Made by a program: the position numbers and the translations under genes. The notes beneath the pieces are model-generated. The model was not told the DNA's origin. It made no database searches and saw nothing but the letters and a program-made list of their open reading frames with translations. From an uncultured Prevotellaceae bacterium (GTDB lineage Bacteria > Bacteroidota > Bacteroidia > Bacteroidales > Bacteroidaceae): a stretch of DNA of 55,903 nucleotides. This document shows, piece after piece, positions 31,463 through 39,762 of this stretch. The stretch lies in the NCBI GenBank assembly GCA_946415705.1, contig CAMKTN010000014.1:1-55903 (forward strand), given 5' to 3'. How positions within the stretch are numbered: the stretch's first letter is position 1; every line of letters begins with the position of its first letter.

Positions 31463-31494
31463 TTGGAAAATAGATAAGAATGTGTATAACTTTG
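31463..31494 (+). promoter_or_regulatory. Bacteroidetes-type promoter of recQ
   Basis: TTG (31463-31465), a 21-bp spacer and TAACTTTG (31487-31494) match the consensus. The recQ ATG follows 18 bases after the -7 box. Confidence 0.65.
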
Positions 31495-31512
31495 TAACGC
31501 AAAGGAATCATC

Positions 31513-33684
31513 ATGGATAAAAACATCAATCTGACAGAGCAACTGAAGCATTACTTCGGCTTCGACACTTTCAAGGGTGATCAAGAGGCGATCATCCGTA
31601 ATGTGCTGAGCGGAAATGATACCTTCGTGTTGATGCCGACGGGAGGTGGTAAGTCATTGTGTTACCAGCTGCCGGCGTTAATCATGGATGGCACAGCCAT
31701 CGTGATTTCTCCGTTGATTGCATTGATGAAGAACCAGGTGGATGCCATCCGTCAGGTGAGTGCCGACGACGGCATCGCCCATTTCATGAATTCCTCCCTC
31801 AACCGTTCCGCCTTGGACCAGGTGAAGGCCGATGTCCTGTCGGGGCGCACCAAACTGCTCTATGTGGCTCCCGAATCCCTCACGAAGGACGAGAACATCG
31901 ATTTCCTGCGGCAGGTGAACATCTCGTTCTATGCCGTTGACGAGGCACATTGCATCTCGGAATGGGGCCATGACTTCCGCCCTGAATACCGCCGCATACG
32001 CCCTATCATCAACGAGATTGGCCAGTCTCCGGTCATCGCGCTCACGGCTACGGCCACCGATAAGGTGCGGAGCGATATCAAGAAGAACCTGGGGATGATG
32101 GAGGCCACGGAGTTCGTGAGCTCCTTCAACCGCCCCAACCTGTACTACGAGGTACGCCCCAAGACCAAGGAGATAGACAAGGACATCATCAAGTTCATCC
32201 GCCAGAACGCCGGTAAGAGCGGTATCATCTACTGTCTCTCCCGCAAGAAGGTGGAGGAACTGGCCGAAGTGCTGCGGGCCAACGACATCAACGCGCGTGC
32301 CTACCACGCCGGTATGGATACGCCCACGCGCACCCAGACACAGGACGATTTCGTCATGGATGAGATCGACGTCATCGTGGCGACCATCGCCTTTGGCATG
32401 GGCATCGACAAGCCCGACGTGCGTTTCGTCATACATTACGATATTCCCAAGAGCCTGGAGGGCTACTACCAGGAGACCGGTCGTGCCGGTCGCGATGGCG
32501 GCGAGGGCAAGTGCATCGCATTCTACACCTATAAAGACCTTCAGAAACTGGAGAAGTTCATGGAGGGCAAGCCCGTGGCCGAGCAGGACATCGGGCGCCA
32601 GCTCCTGCAGGAGACGGCTGCCTATGCCGAGACGAGCGTCTGCCGCCGCCGCGTGCTCCTTCACTACTTCGGCGAGGAGTACGACCAGGAGAACTGCCAC
32701 AACTGCGACAACTGCCTGCATCCGAAGTCCAAGGTCGAGGCCATGGACGACCTGAAGATGGCCTTGGAGGTGGTCGCCGCCGTCAAGGAGAACTTCAAGG
32801 TCAACCACATCATCGACGTCATCACCGGCAATCCAACCGAGGAGGTCATCGCCCACAAACACGACGATCTGGACTGCTTCGGCTGTGGCGACCAGAAGGA
32901 TGCGCGCCATTGGAACACCATCCTCCGCCAGGCCATCCTCGGCGGCTTCATCTACAAGGAAGTGGAGAACTACGGCCTGTTGAAGCTGACCGACGAGGGA
33001 CGTAAGTTCATGAAGAAGCCCACCTCCTTCCTGATCACCGAGGACAACGACTTCGAGTACGATGGCGGCGAGCCCACAGGCGGAACGGCTGCCGTGGACG
33101 ACGAGCTCCTGGCGATGCTCCGCGACCTGCGCAAGAAGGTAGCTCGCGACAAGGGCATACCACCCTATGTCATCTTCCAGGATGGCAGCCTCGAAGCCAT
33201 GGCCACCGTCTATCCTGTGACCATCGAGGAGCTGAAGACCATTCCCGGTGTGGGAGAGGGCAAGGCCAAGCGCTACGGCAAGGCTTTCTGCGAACTCATC
33301 TATCGCCATTGCGAGGAGAATGAGATCGAGCGCCCCGAGGACCTGCGCGTCCGCACCGTGGCCAACAAGAGTAAGAACAAGGTGAGCATCATCCAGTCCA
33401 TCGACCGCAAGGTTGATCTCAAGGACATCGCCCGTTCCAAGGGTCTGGACTTCGACGAACTCCTCGACGAACTCGATGCCATTGTAGATAGCGGTACGAA
33501 GCTTGACATCTCCTACTATATCAATTCCATCTTGGACGCAGACCAGGTGGAGGACATCTTCGAGTATTTCCGCGAGAGCGAAACCGATGACATCGACGAT
33601 GCCCTCGACGAGCTCGGCGATGAATACGACGAGGAACAAATCCGCCTCGTCCGCATCAAATTCATCTCCGAAATGGGCAACTGA
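31513..33684 (+). CDS. recQ: ATP-dependent DNA helicase RecQ
   Basis: The 723-residue protein has helicase motif [13 protein letters not shown] (about 43), motif [18 protein letters not shown], motif [11 protein letters not shown], the zinc-binding Cys set (CRRR...NCHNCDNCL), a winged-helix RQC region and an HRDC domain ([20 protein letters not shown], about 538-600). A C-terminal acidic tail follows. It unwinds recombination and replication intermediates. The ORF6N gene follows ten bases after its stop. Confidence 0.97.
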   Translation: MDKNINLTEQLKHYFGFDTFKGDQEAIIRNVLSGNDTFVLMPTGGGKSLCYQLPALIMDGTAIVISPLIALMKNQVDAIRQVSADDGIAHFMNSSLNRSALDQVKADVLSGRTKLLYVAPESLTKDENIDFLRQVNISFYAVDEAHCISEWGHDFRPEYRRIRPIINEIGQSPVIALTATATDKVRSDIKKNLGMMEATEFVSSFNRPNLYYEVRPKTKEIDKDIIKFIRQNAGKSGIIYCLSRKKVEELAEVLRANDINARAYHAGMDTPTRTQTQDDFVMDEIDVIVATIAFGMGIDKPDVRFVIHYDIPKSLEGYYQETGRAGRDGGEGKCIAFYTYKDLQKLEKFMEGKPVAEQDIGRQLLQETAAYAETSVCRRRVLLHYFGEEYDQENCHNCDNCLHPKSKVEAMDDLKMALEVVAAVKENFKVNHIIDVITGNPTEEVIAHKHDDLDCFGCGDQKDARHWNTILRQAILGGFIYKEVENYGLLKLTDEGRKFMKKPTSFLITEDNDFEYDGGEPTGGTAAVDDELLAMLRDLRKKVARDKGIPPYVIFQDGSLEAMATVYPVTIEELKTIPGVGEGKAKRYGKAFCELIYRHCEENEIERPEDLRVRTVANKSKNKVSIIQSIDRKVDLKDIARSKGLDFDELLDELDAIVDSGTKLDISYYINSILDADQVEDIFEYFRESETDDIDDALDELGDEYDEEQIRLVRIKFISEMGN

Positions 33685-33694
33685 TAGGGCTTTT

Positions 33695-34333
33695 ATGAAT
33701 GAGGTTATAGCTATACAGAACAGAATATATGAGATTAGAGGTCAGCGCGTAATGCTTGACTTTGATTTGGCTACGCTCTATGGCATAGAAACCCGCGCCC
33801 TCAACCAGGCGGTCAAGCGCAACATAGAGCGCTTCCCAGAGGATTTCATGTTCCAGTTGACAAAAGGAGAATGGAAAATCTTGAAATCACAATTTGTGAT
33901 GTCAAAAACTCCTGTAAAAGAAGATGTTAGTAATTTGCCATCACAAATTGTGATCGCAAATGGTATAGAAAAGAAACGATTCCAGCCCTATGCCTTCACC
34001 GAAAATGGTGTCGCAATGCTTAGTAGCGTTCTCCGTTCTCCATTAGCTATTCAAGTGAATATAGGGATTATGCGCGTCTTTACGAATTTCCGTCACATGG
34101 CCGCAGCACTTCCTCCTGCCAATACCGCTGCCGACCTCGCTCAGTTGCGTCAAGACTTCGAAGAGTTAAAACTTGACATAGAGGAAATCCTATCGGAACA
34201 GAATGATATCAATGAAGATACGCGAGCACAGTTGGAACTCATCAATCAGTCATTGGCAGCTTTGCAAATGACCCGAAAACAACCTCGCCGCCCCATCATT
34301 GGTTTCAGCATGCCGTCAAAGGACGAGGAATAA
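33695..34333 (+). CDS. ORF6N (KilA-N-like) domain protein
   Basis: The 212-residue protein starts with the ORF6N domain ([20 protein letters not shown], about 9-28; [31 protein letters not shown]) and ends in a short coiled coil ([21 protein letters not shown]). ORF6N and KilA-N domains are DNA-binding modules of phage and mobile-element origin that are also common as stand-alone bacterial genes. The gene is lower in GC than recQ, suggesting acquisition. A longer frame open upstream overlaps recQ out of frame and is not used. No phage genes are next to it. Confidence 0.85.
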   Translation: MNEVIAIQNRIYEIRGQRVMLDFDLATLYGIETRALNQAVKRNIERFPEDFMFQLTKGEWKILKSQFVMSKTPVKEDVSNLPSQIVIANGIEKKRFQPYAFTENGVAMLSSVLRSPLAIQVNIGIMRVFTNFRHMAAALPPANTAADLAQLRQDFEELKLDIEEILSEQNDINEDTRAQLELINQSLAALQMTRKQPRRPIIGFSMPSKDEE

Positions 34334-34681
34334 TAATCAACTCCTCGAACCTCATGAACATTTAAACGCTAAACGCTAATCGTTAAACGAAAACAAGCCC
34401 CTTAAAACTCACTATGACATAGACAACATCATAAGGACATAAGACTGGACGTCCACTTTTGATTCTTGTTTTCCGACAATTGGGGAATTAGACGAAAATC
34501 ATCAAGAACTGAAGTAGATTGTTCACGCCGTTTGGCGTGGACATTTACTCGTTTAAGATGATAGGCTATCCCCAATGCCTCGGAAAACGTAGACGATGTA
34601 AATTGTCCACGTTTTCTTTTTGTGCCTATTCATTACCGACAAACTATAAACCCAATTAATAACCAAAACCACTAAACATTT
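34334..34681. other. Gene-free spacer with a long two-part stem
   Basis: No ORF is supported in this 348-bp spacer. Its main structure is at 34469-34587: TTTTCCGA pairs with TCGGAAAA, and after a small internal loop ATTGGGGA pairs with TCCCCAAT (8 + 8 bp). The enclosed 82 bases include a CACGCC/GGCGTG hairpin (34524-34539). The word GTCCAC recurs on both sides. It could be a structured RNA, the leader of the lipoprotein gene, or a miniature palindromic element. No known riboswitch is recognised. Confidence 0.55.
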
Positions 34682-36172
34682 ATGAAAAAGTACCTTTATT
34701 TGGCCATCGCTGCTATCTGCTTAGGCTTATCAGCCTGCAGCCCCGATGACACTGTCATTCCAGATGAAAAGGAAACTAATACCGGTGAAGAGAAAACTAA
34801 TACCGGTGAAGAAAACACTACAGACCCTGCCGTGACAGGTTCTGTGCAGGAGTTCTATCTGGAAGAAGATGAGGATGATTATCAGCACAATGTGGCAATC
34901 TCTGCTAAAATCATCGGCTATTTGAACCTGAGCGATGAACTCAAAGTGGCTGTAGGTATGGCACCTGTTTTTGGAGTTGAAATGTCCACGAACTCATCGT
35001 TCCCAGAGAGCGAAACACAGCAGTTCTCCACACAGCGTATGGATGACAATCGAAAGTTTACCATTACAGCTACAGGGCTGAAGGAGAATACCACCTATTA
35101 CTATCGCACTTACCTCACCAACACCATCTTTGGCGAAACAAAGACATTTACCACAGAGAGCTATGAAACCGTCGCTGCCAAAATGACAATTCCAACAGCC
35201 GATGCGACATGGGTAGGTAATAATTCGGCTGGCATCTCCATCAGCGAGAAGAACATAGGTGTGGCTTATGCAACTGACAAATCGCTGCTGACTGCTGCCA
35301 ATGTGAAAGCTGCTGTGCAGAGCGAGACGCATCAATACAATGGAGTCAAAGTGTCAATGAATGGCCAACTCGAAGATCTCGCCAGCGGTACCACATACTA
35401 TTATTGTGAATGTCGCGGATTTGGAATGATATTTGCCGATAGCCAACATTATGCGTATCGCACAACTTGGAAATATGTAGCTTTTGGTGAGATTAAGAGT
35501 TTCATGACTACTGGCTACAAAGCTGAAGACCTTGCCAAGCAGATGACCATCAATGCAAGCCTCAACACGAATACCCAGATGTGGAAGGTCAACATCCAAA
35601 GTGCATTGTCCATGCCTGAAAAAACCATTAAATATGGTGTTACACACAAAATGACCTCCAGCTATGGTGGAAATGTGAAAGCAACATGGATGTATCGTTA
35701 TACAGAGGCTGATTGGGAGACTAATTGGGAAGTCCGAAAGTTGTATTCTCCATATTCGCGGGAACTATATGGTGCTGTCGTCTTTTCGAAATCTGTTTAT
35801 GCAGAAGGAAGTAATAATAGCTATCAAGCTTCTATAGAGAATCCTTATTACAATGGAATTTATGATATTTATGATGATGAATCTATAGAGGATTGGTGGA
35901 AGTATTGTGTGAAATGGGATGAATTTCATACGTTTTTCTTTCTGAAAGATGAAATCCAAGCTGGAATAGCCACCGATTACGAGAAGCAGGCATATGAGGA
36001 TTTCCTTTACCAATATGAATCCACAATAAACAATCTATCATATGCAAGTTATGCCAAGTGCTATCTTCAGGTGTTTGTTGAGATTGACGGTGTGCGCTAC
36101 GTAGTGAAAGAGCAAGAAGGTAAGCTTAGAGTTCCAACGCCAGAAGATAATCCAATCGACCGCAACTACTAA
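34682..36172 (+). CDS. Surface-type lipoprotein with acidic linker, function unknown
   Basis: The 496-residue protein has a lipoprotein signal peptide (MKKYLYLAIAAICLGLSAC, Cys19) and a Thr/Glu-rich linker with an eight-residue repeat (KETNTGEE, KTNTGEEN). Its beta-rich domains include a fibronectin-like GLKENTTYYYRTYL (about 140) and a second related strand GQLEDLASGTTYYYCECR (about 240). The C-terminal third is Tyr/Asn-rich and AT-rich. The acidic residues after the lipidated Cys (PDDT) resemble Bacteroidales surface-export signals. No enzymatic motif is seen. It may be an adhesin or part of a variable surface locus. It is monocistronic and flanked by repeat-rich spacers. Confidence 0.75.
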   Translation: MKKYLYLAIAAICLGLSACSPDDTVIPDEKETNTGEEKTNTGEENTTDPAVTGSVQEFYLEEDEDDYQHNVAISAKIIGYLNLSDELKVAVGMAPVFGVEMSTNSSFPESETQQFSTQRMDDNRKFTITATGLKENTTYYYRTYLTNTIFGETKTFTTESYETVAAKMTIPTADATWVGNNSAGISISEKNIGVAYATDKSLLTAANVKAAVQSETHQYNGVKVSMNGQLEDLASGTTYYYCECRGFGMIFADSQHYAYRTTWKYVAFGEIKSFMTTGYKAEDLAKQMTINASLNTNTQMWKVNIQSALSMPEKTIKYGVTHKMTSSYGGNVKATWMYRYTEADWETNWEVRKLYSPYSRELYGAVVFSKSVYAEGSNNSYQASIENPYYNGIYDIYDDESIEDWWKYCVKWDEFHTFFFLKDEIQAGIATDYEKQAYEDFLYQYESTINNLSYASYAKCYLQVFVEIDGVRYVVKEQEGKLRVPTPEDNPIDRNY

Positions 36173-36839
36173 AATAATAATAAAAAGGACGATGATGGTC
36201 ATCGTTTTGACCCAGATGCCGAGGCGTGAAATTCGCTCATCAAAAACTGAAGCAATATGACCAATTTATGGCCTGATTCATGGTCATTCGCGTGAAAGAA
36301 GTAGATGCTGTACCAACGGGAAAAACTGTAATCTGTGGACAACTGTGGACTTCTAGTAAGTAGTTTTTTGAAATAAGGATAGCGGCACCCGATTCTTGCG
36401 AAGGGGGTGCCGCTGCTGGTTATAGTTGATTGCTCTCGTGAAATAAATATTTCTTAACCAAAAATCATCGCACATCGCACGAATTCTCATCCAGCAGGCT
36501 GCATCGCACGATGCAGCCTGCTGTGCAAGGCGATGCAGCGAGCTGGTGTGCACCCTTCTACACTCTCTAAGCTTATCCTCTACAGTGTCTGCGCGAAGGG
36601 ACTATAGAGGGTCAGGCGAGGGAGTAGTAGTGTCTTGGGGATAGAGGCTGGATTGTATTTATGATCAATTTATGGCCTAATTCATGGGAATTCTTCAAGT
36701 ATGAAGCGTCGCAAGCGCCGAGCGCGTGTGAAAGAAAAATTTGTGGTAGAATCACAGGATGGTTCCTCTTGAATAGATAATAACCCAACAATCAACAAAA
36801 GCGTTCTTTGACTTGGCGGCACAGAAAAGTGGAGATTTC
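36173..36839. other. Gene-poor spacer with hairpins and a direct repeat
   Basis: No gene is supported. From left to right it holds a weak terminator-like hairpin with a T run (36189-36208), a 28-bp direct repeat with copies at 36256-36283 and 36660-36687 (two differences), a 10-bp-arm hairpin AGCGGCACCC/GGGTGCCGCT (36381-36414), a motif shared with the spacer after the toxin gene (36445-36485) and a perfect 15-bp-arm palindrome (36492-36523). It looks like remains of small mobile or palindromic elements. Confidence 0.7.
36492..36523. repeat. 32-bp near-perfect palindrome
   Basis: CAGCAGGCTGCATCG and CGATGCAGCCTGCTG are exact reverse complements around two bases. The word GATGCAG recurs just downstream. 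It could cruciform or act as a hairpin in either transcript; there is no gene immediately beside it. Confidence 0.9.
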
Positions 36840-36871
36840 TTTTGTCGTTCTGCAGATTCTACATATCTTTG
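36840..36871 (+). promoter_or_regulatory. Bacteroidetes-type promoter of the toxin-antitoxin operon
   Basis: TTTTG (36840-36844), a 19-bp spacer and TATCTTTG (36864-36871) match the consensus almost perfectly. The antitoxin ATG at 36893 follows 21 bases later. This rules out the earlier in-frame ATG at 36842. Confidence 0.75.
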
Positions 36872-36892
36872 CGCCGTCAAGATTACGAAGCA

Positions 36893-37138
36893 ATGAAGGA
36901 AGACGCAAAGAAATATTCAACATACGAGGAAGAGCACGATAATCTTCTAAGCGCACAAGAGTCCGTGGCGGCTTATGTCGCGGAGGCGCCAGCGATGCCC
37001 GATGGTGTGGCTTATGCCAACATCAAGGATGGCGTGCTGCAGGTGACGCCTAACATTGAAGAAGAGATTGCTGCTGTGGAACGTGGCGAGACGGTCTCGA
37101 TGGCCGAATTCAAATCGATGTTCGCGCGATGGCTTTAG
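36893..37138 (+). CDS. Antitoxin of a RelE/ParE-type module
   Basis: The 81-residue acidic protein (start MKEDAKKYSTYEEEHDNLLS) ends in VERGETVSMAEFKSMFARWL, the pattern of antitoxin tails where a helix wraps the toxin. No obvious ribbon-helix-helix is seen, so the DNA-binding part is uncertain. Its end overlaps the start of the toxin gene by ten bases, which is typical for toxin-antitoxin operons. It would neutralise the toxin and probably repress the shared promoter. Confidence 0.75.
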   Translation: MKEDAKKYSTYEEEHDNLLSAQESVAAYVAEAPAMPDGVAYANIKDGVLQVTPNIEEEIAAVERGETVSMAEFKSMFARWL

Positions 37139-37428
37139 AGATTGAATTCAGCCGCCGCAGTACAGCTCAACTCCAAAAGATTTTGGAGTTCTATGATTCG
37201 CGTAACGGCTCGGTCGATTACAGCCGTCGGCTGATGCAGGAGTTGATGGCGTCGTTGCAGCGTGTGGCGCAGATGCCTACAGCTAGTAGCCCTTCAACAC
37301 GTTCCGATGTGCGATTTTTTTATCTGATGGGATTCACGGTGATTTTCCGCTATACTGCGCATAAGTTGACGCTGTTGAGTATCCGGTCGTCTGCACGAAA
37401 ACCGTTGACGATGTATAAGAAGCCATAA
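37129..37428 (+). CDS. RelE/ParE-family toxin
   Basis: The 99-residue basic protein has the RelE/ParE fold pattern: IEFSRRSTAQLQKILEFYDSR, a helical region, RRLMQELMASLQRVAQMP, then the strands VRFFYLMGFTVIFRYTAHKL and LLSIRSSARKP. It would inhibit translation (mRNA cleavage) or gyrase depending on subfamily, which cannot be decided here. It follows its antitoxin with overlap. Confidence 0.85.
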   Translation: MALEIEFSRRSTAQLQKILEFYDSRNGSVDYSRRLMQELMASLQRVAQMPTASSPSTRSDVRFFYLMGFTVIFRYTAHKLTLLSIRSSARKPLTMYKKP

Positions 37429-37911
37429 TTAAATATTTCTTAGCAAAAGAGTCCGCACAGCGCACGATTTTTTACCGAAATAGCTTGAAACCCTACACCT
37501 CGCGCAAAATGGTTTCAATTGATTGCTATACAATAGATTGCAGCGCGCAAGCCCCTACGCAACCTCGCGCAAGGTCGCGCAAGGTCGCGCACATTGGAAG
37601 CGTGAAGCGCGCAGGGTTGCGTGAGGTTGCGCGAGGTTGCGTAGGGGTAGGCGCTGGATAATTAGCTGACTCTCATAGGGGTTATGAGGATTCTGCGCGA
37701 GGTGTAAGCTTTCACAATGATTCGGCGATTTTTGGCAGGAGATGCCTGGAGAAGAAGGACGCGGCACCTTCGTTGTTCGGTCGCGATGGAACAAGGAGAG
37801 GAACTAGGTCTTATGGGCTGAGGGCATAGGTCTTCGCGCCGTAGGACGTAGGTCCTTCGCTGTGTCCCATTAGTGGGACACGGCGGAAGAGCATGCTGCG
37901 TCTGGCTGACA
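37429..37911. other. Gene-free spacer with a MITE-like element
   Basis: No ORF is supported. The spacer starts with the motif shared with 36445-36485 (here 37431-37469), contains the palindromic element at 37485-37715 and ends with a GTGTCCCA/TGGGACAC hairpin (37862-37881) shortly before the tRNA terminator. Confidence 0.7.
37485..37715. repeat. MITE-like element with nested inverted repeats
   Basis: Terminal inverted repeats share TACACCTCGCGCA exactly (37494-37506 and 37694-37706) and match with few differences over about 24 bp. Inside, a second inverted repeat (37552-37590 with 37609-37647) begins CCCCTACGCAACCTCGCGC and contains iterated CGCGCAAGGT words. No transposase is present. Total length is about 230 bp. 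Confidence 0.7.
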
Positions 37912-37942
37912 CAAAAAAAACTGGTTGAATTGCTTCAACCAG
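37912..37942 (-). terminator. Terminator of tRNA-Ser(CGA)
   Basis: On the minus strand CTGGTTGAA and TTCAACCAG form a 9-bp stem with a 4-base loop, followed by a run of nine T. It lies 13 bases after the tRNA 3' end. Confidence 0.9.
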
Positions 37943-37954
37943 CCTTAGCGTTTG

Positions 37955-38042
37955 CGGAGAGAGAGGGATTCAAACCCCCGGAACGGACGAGCCGTTCACC
38001 GGATTTCGAGTCCGGCCCAATCGGTCACTCTGGCATCTCTCC
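37955..38042 (-). tRNA. tRNA-Ser (anticodon CGA)
   Basis: The 88-base class II tRNA has acceptor pairing GGAGAGA/TCTCTCC, an anticodon stem CCGGA/TCCGG around CTCGAAA (anticodon at 38006-38008), a long variable arm and a T-arm with GGTTTGAATCC. It reads UCG codons. CCA is not encoded. A TACCTTTG box on the minus strand (38056-38063) lies upstream. Confidence 0.95.
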
Positions 38043-38172
38043 TGAATTGCGGGTGCAAAGGTAAGGATTTAAGTGAAAAGTGAAAAATGAAAGAGTGAAA
38101 AATTAGCCCTTCGCCGCAAGTTTTTTATTCTTCGTACTCTTTTTTGCTGTTTTTTTGCCCGGAATCTCACTT

Positions 38173-38187
38173 TGCAACTGAGTTGCA
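38173..38187. promoter_or_regulatory. Operator-like palindrome before the Cu/Zn permease
   Basis: TGCAACTGAGTTGCA is a perfect 7-bp-arm palindrome with a central G. It lies 13 bases upstream of the -7 box, where a bound repressor would cover the -33 region. A metal-responsive regulator such as a Fur- or ArsR-family protein would fit the permease, but none is encoded nearby. Confidence 0.4.
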
Positions 38188-38199
38188 CAGGCTTTGCCG

Positions 38200-38207
38200 T
38201 ACCTTTG
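38200..38207 (+). promoter_or_regulatory. Promoter -7 box of the permease gene
   Basis: TACCTTTG fits TAnnTTTG and is followed by the start codon 49 bases later. No TTTG occurs at exactly 19-21 bp; TTTG words lie at 25 bp and inside the spacer. Confidence 0.5.
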
Positions 38208-38256
38208 CAACGCAAATGAAAATTGAAGTATTGAAAAATTGAAATATTGAAATATT

Positions 38257-39705
38257 ATGGTACTGAATTGGATTGAAAGTTACTGGGACGCGCTGGTCAT
38301 GATGACGGCTGAGATGGCTCCCTACCTGCTGTTGGGTTTCTTCATCGCAGGACTGCTGCACACGTTCGTTCCGCGTACATTGTATTCTAAACACCTGGCT
38401 CCACGCAACATGAAGAGCGTGGTGAAGGCCGCAGCCATCGGCATTCCCCTGCCGCTGTGCTCATGCGGTGTGATTCCCACTACGGTCTCGCTACGCAAGG
38501 AGGGTGCCAGTCACGGTGCCTGCACCAGCTTCCTCATCGCGACGCCGCAGACGGGTGTCGATAGCATCGCTGCCACCTACTCGCTGATGGGACTGCCCTT
38601 CGCCGTCATACGGCCGTTGGCAGCGCTGTTTACGGCGATGTTCGGCGGGTGGCTGGTGAATAGGTTTGGAAGACCCATGCCCGAAAGACCCACCCCCGAC
38701 CCCTCCCGTGAGGGAGGGGAGACCTGCGGAGAGAAGCATTGCTGCTGTCACCATGAGGAGGAGGAGCATGAGGAGCATTGCTGCTGCCACGAGCATGAGG
38801 AGCCTGCTCCCCTCCCTCACGGGAGGGGATGGGGGGAGGGTCTTCGCCAAGCCCTGGACTACGCTTTCGTAGATATGATGCAGGATGTGGGCAAGTGGCT
38901 CATCGTGGGTCTGCTGATAGCGGCGCTCATCACGGTGGCTGTGCCGAATGAATGGCTGGCAGCGCTGCACGACTACAAGCTGCTGAATATGCTGATTGTC
39001 CTGGCTGTGGCCATCCCGATGTATGTCTGCGCCACGGGCAGCATCCCCATCGCCGTGTCGCTGATGGCCAAGGGTCTTACGCCCGGTGCAGCACTGGTGC
39101 TGCTGATGGCTGGGCCTGCCGTGAACTCTGCATCGATTCTGGTGATTGGCAAGGTGTTCGGCAAGCGCACGCTGTGGTTGTACCTGCTCTCCATCATCAT
39201 CGGCGCCATCCTCTTCGGTCTGGGCATCGACTACCTGCTGCCGCAGGACTGGTTTGCCGTGCAGGCGGGCTTCGCCAATGACGAACATTGTGCGCACGGA
39301 TTGTCTGTCATGGATTGGGTGTGGGTGGCTGCCCTCGTGCTGTTACTCATCAATGCCTTCTGGCAGATGCACCGCCACGGCCATTCCTGTGAGTGCTGCC
39401 ATGATCACGCTCATTCCCATGAGGCACATGAACATGAGGCCCACTGCACCGAGCACCAGTCTCACGAGCATACTGCCCACGAGCACGCCAGCGCTGAAGT
39501 GACCCGCTACACAATTTCCGGCATGAGCTGCAACCATTGCAAAGCCAACGTGGAGCGCGCCATTCGCAGCGTGGAAGGAGTTGAGCACGTGGATGTCAAC
39601 CTGGCAACAGGGATTGCTACGGTCACAGGACATCACGACCCAGAGCGCGTCATACGTCAAGTTGATGATTTTGGCTATAGCGCAACGATAATTAGCGAGA
39701 ATTAA
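38257..39705 (+). CDS. SO_0444-type Cu/Zn efflux permease with C-terminal HMA domain
   Basis: The 482-residue protein has two permease halves (about 15-140 and 200-345) with the signature IPLPLCSCGVIPT in the first and IPMYVCATGSIPI in the second. A His-rich region (HSCECCHDHAHSHEAHEHEAH) and a C-terminal heavy-metal-associated domain with GMSCNHCKANVERAI (about 420-480) follow. It is expected to export copper or zinc across the inner membrane, with the HMA domain and His clusters handling the metal. The cytoplasmic loop (144-196) contains a Cys/His/Glu-rich stretch (HCCCHHEEEEHEEHCCCHEH) bracketed by two arms of the PDPSREG-type repeat element. Confidence 0.85.
   Translation: MVLNWIESYWDALVMMTAEMAPYLLLGFFIAGLLHTFVPRTLYSKHLAPRNMKSVVKAAAIGIPLPLCSCGVIPTTVSLRKEGASHGACTSFLIATPQTGVDSIAATYSLMGLPFAVIRPLAALFTAMFGGWLVNRFGRPMPERPTPDPSREGGETCGEKHCCCHHEEEEHEEHCCCHEHEEPAPLPHGRGWGEGLRQALDYAFVDMMQDVGKWLIVGLLIAALITVAVPNEWLAALHDYKLLNMLIVLAVAIPMYVCATGSIPIAVSLMAKGLTPGAALVLLMAGPAVNSASILVIGKVFGKRTLWLYLLSIIIGAILFGLGIDYLLPQDWFAVQAGFANDEHCAHGLSVMDWVWVAALVLLLINAFWQMHRHGHSCECCHDHAHSHEAHEHEAHCTEHQSHEHTAHEHASAEVTRYTISGMSCNHCKANVERAIRSVEGVEHVDVNLATGIATVTGHHDPERVIRQVDDFGYSATIISEN
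38686..38843 (+). repeat. Inverted-arm repeat element in the permease gene
   Basis: Arms at 38686-38721 and 38807-38843 are near-perfect reverse complements (36-37 bp), each with an internal CCCTCCC/GGGAGGG hairpin. They encode RPTPDPSREGGE and PLPHGRGWGEGL. The 85 bases between them encode the Cys/His/Glu-rich metal-binding loop. The frame is intact. Confidence 0.9.
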
Positions 39706-39727
39706 GCGCTGTATCACAAAAAATGCC

Positions 39728-39735
39728 TATCTTTG
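39728..39735 (+). promoter_or_regulatory. Promoter -7 box of the GH127 gene
   Basis: TATCTTTG lies 27 bases before the chosen ATG at 39763. It supports independent transcription from the permease gene and argues against the ATG at 39733. Confidence 0.5.
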
Positions 39736-39762
39736 TCGGCAGAAAATCTATTTCTTCCGACA

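Noticed and set aside
31678..33639. 653-codon ORF antisense to recQ
   Set aside because: Antisense shadow of a strongly biased gene; no start signal or motif.
33503..33694. N-terminal extension of the ORF6N protein
   Set aside because: It overlaps recQ out of frame with Ser/Thr-rich shadow sequence; the ATG at 33695 begins exactly at the domain.
34334..34681. Retron or diversity-generating element suggested by the long stem
   Set aside because: No reverse transcriptase or template-variable repeat pair is present in the window.
36353..36553. 66-codon minus-strand ORF between the lipoprotein and toxin-antitoxin genes
   Set aside because: Most of it is made of a palindrome, a hairpin and a dispersed spacer motif, so the open frame is probably incidental.
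36701..36772. 23-codon Arg/Lys-rich ORF (MKRRKRRARVKEKFVV...)
   Set aside because: No promoter or ribosome binding site, and it lies in the second copy of a direct repeat whose first copy is not open in the same way.
37561..37640. Repeated GCGCAAGGTC words as a short CRISPR-like array
   Set aside because: They are 10-bp tandem words forming one arm of a palindrome; there are no spacers or cas genes.
37873..38064. ORF across tRNA-Ser(CGA)
   Set aside because: It is the antisense reading of the tRNA gene and its terminator.
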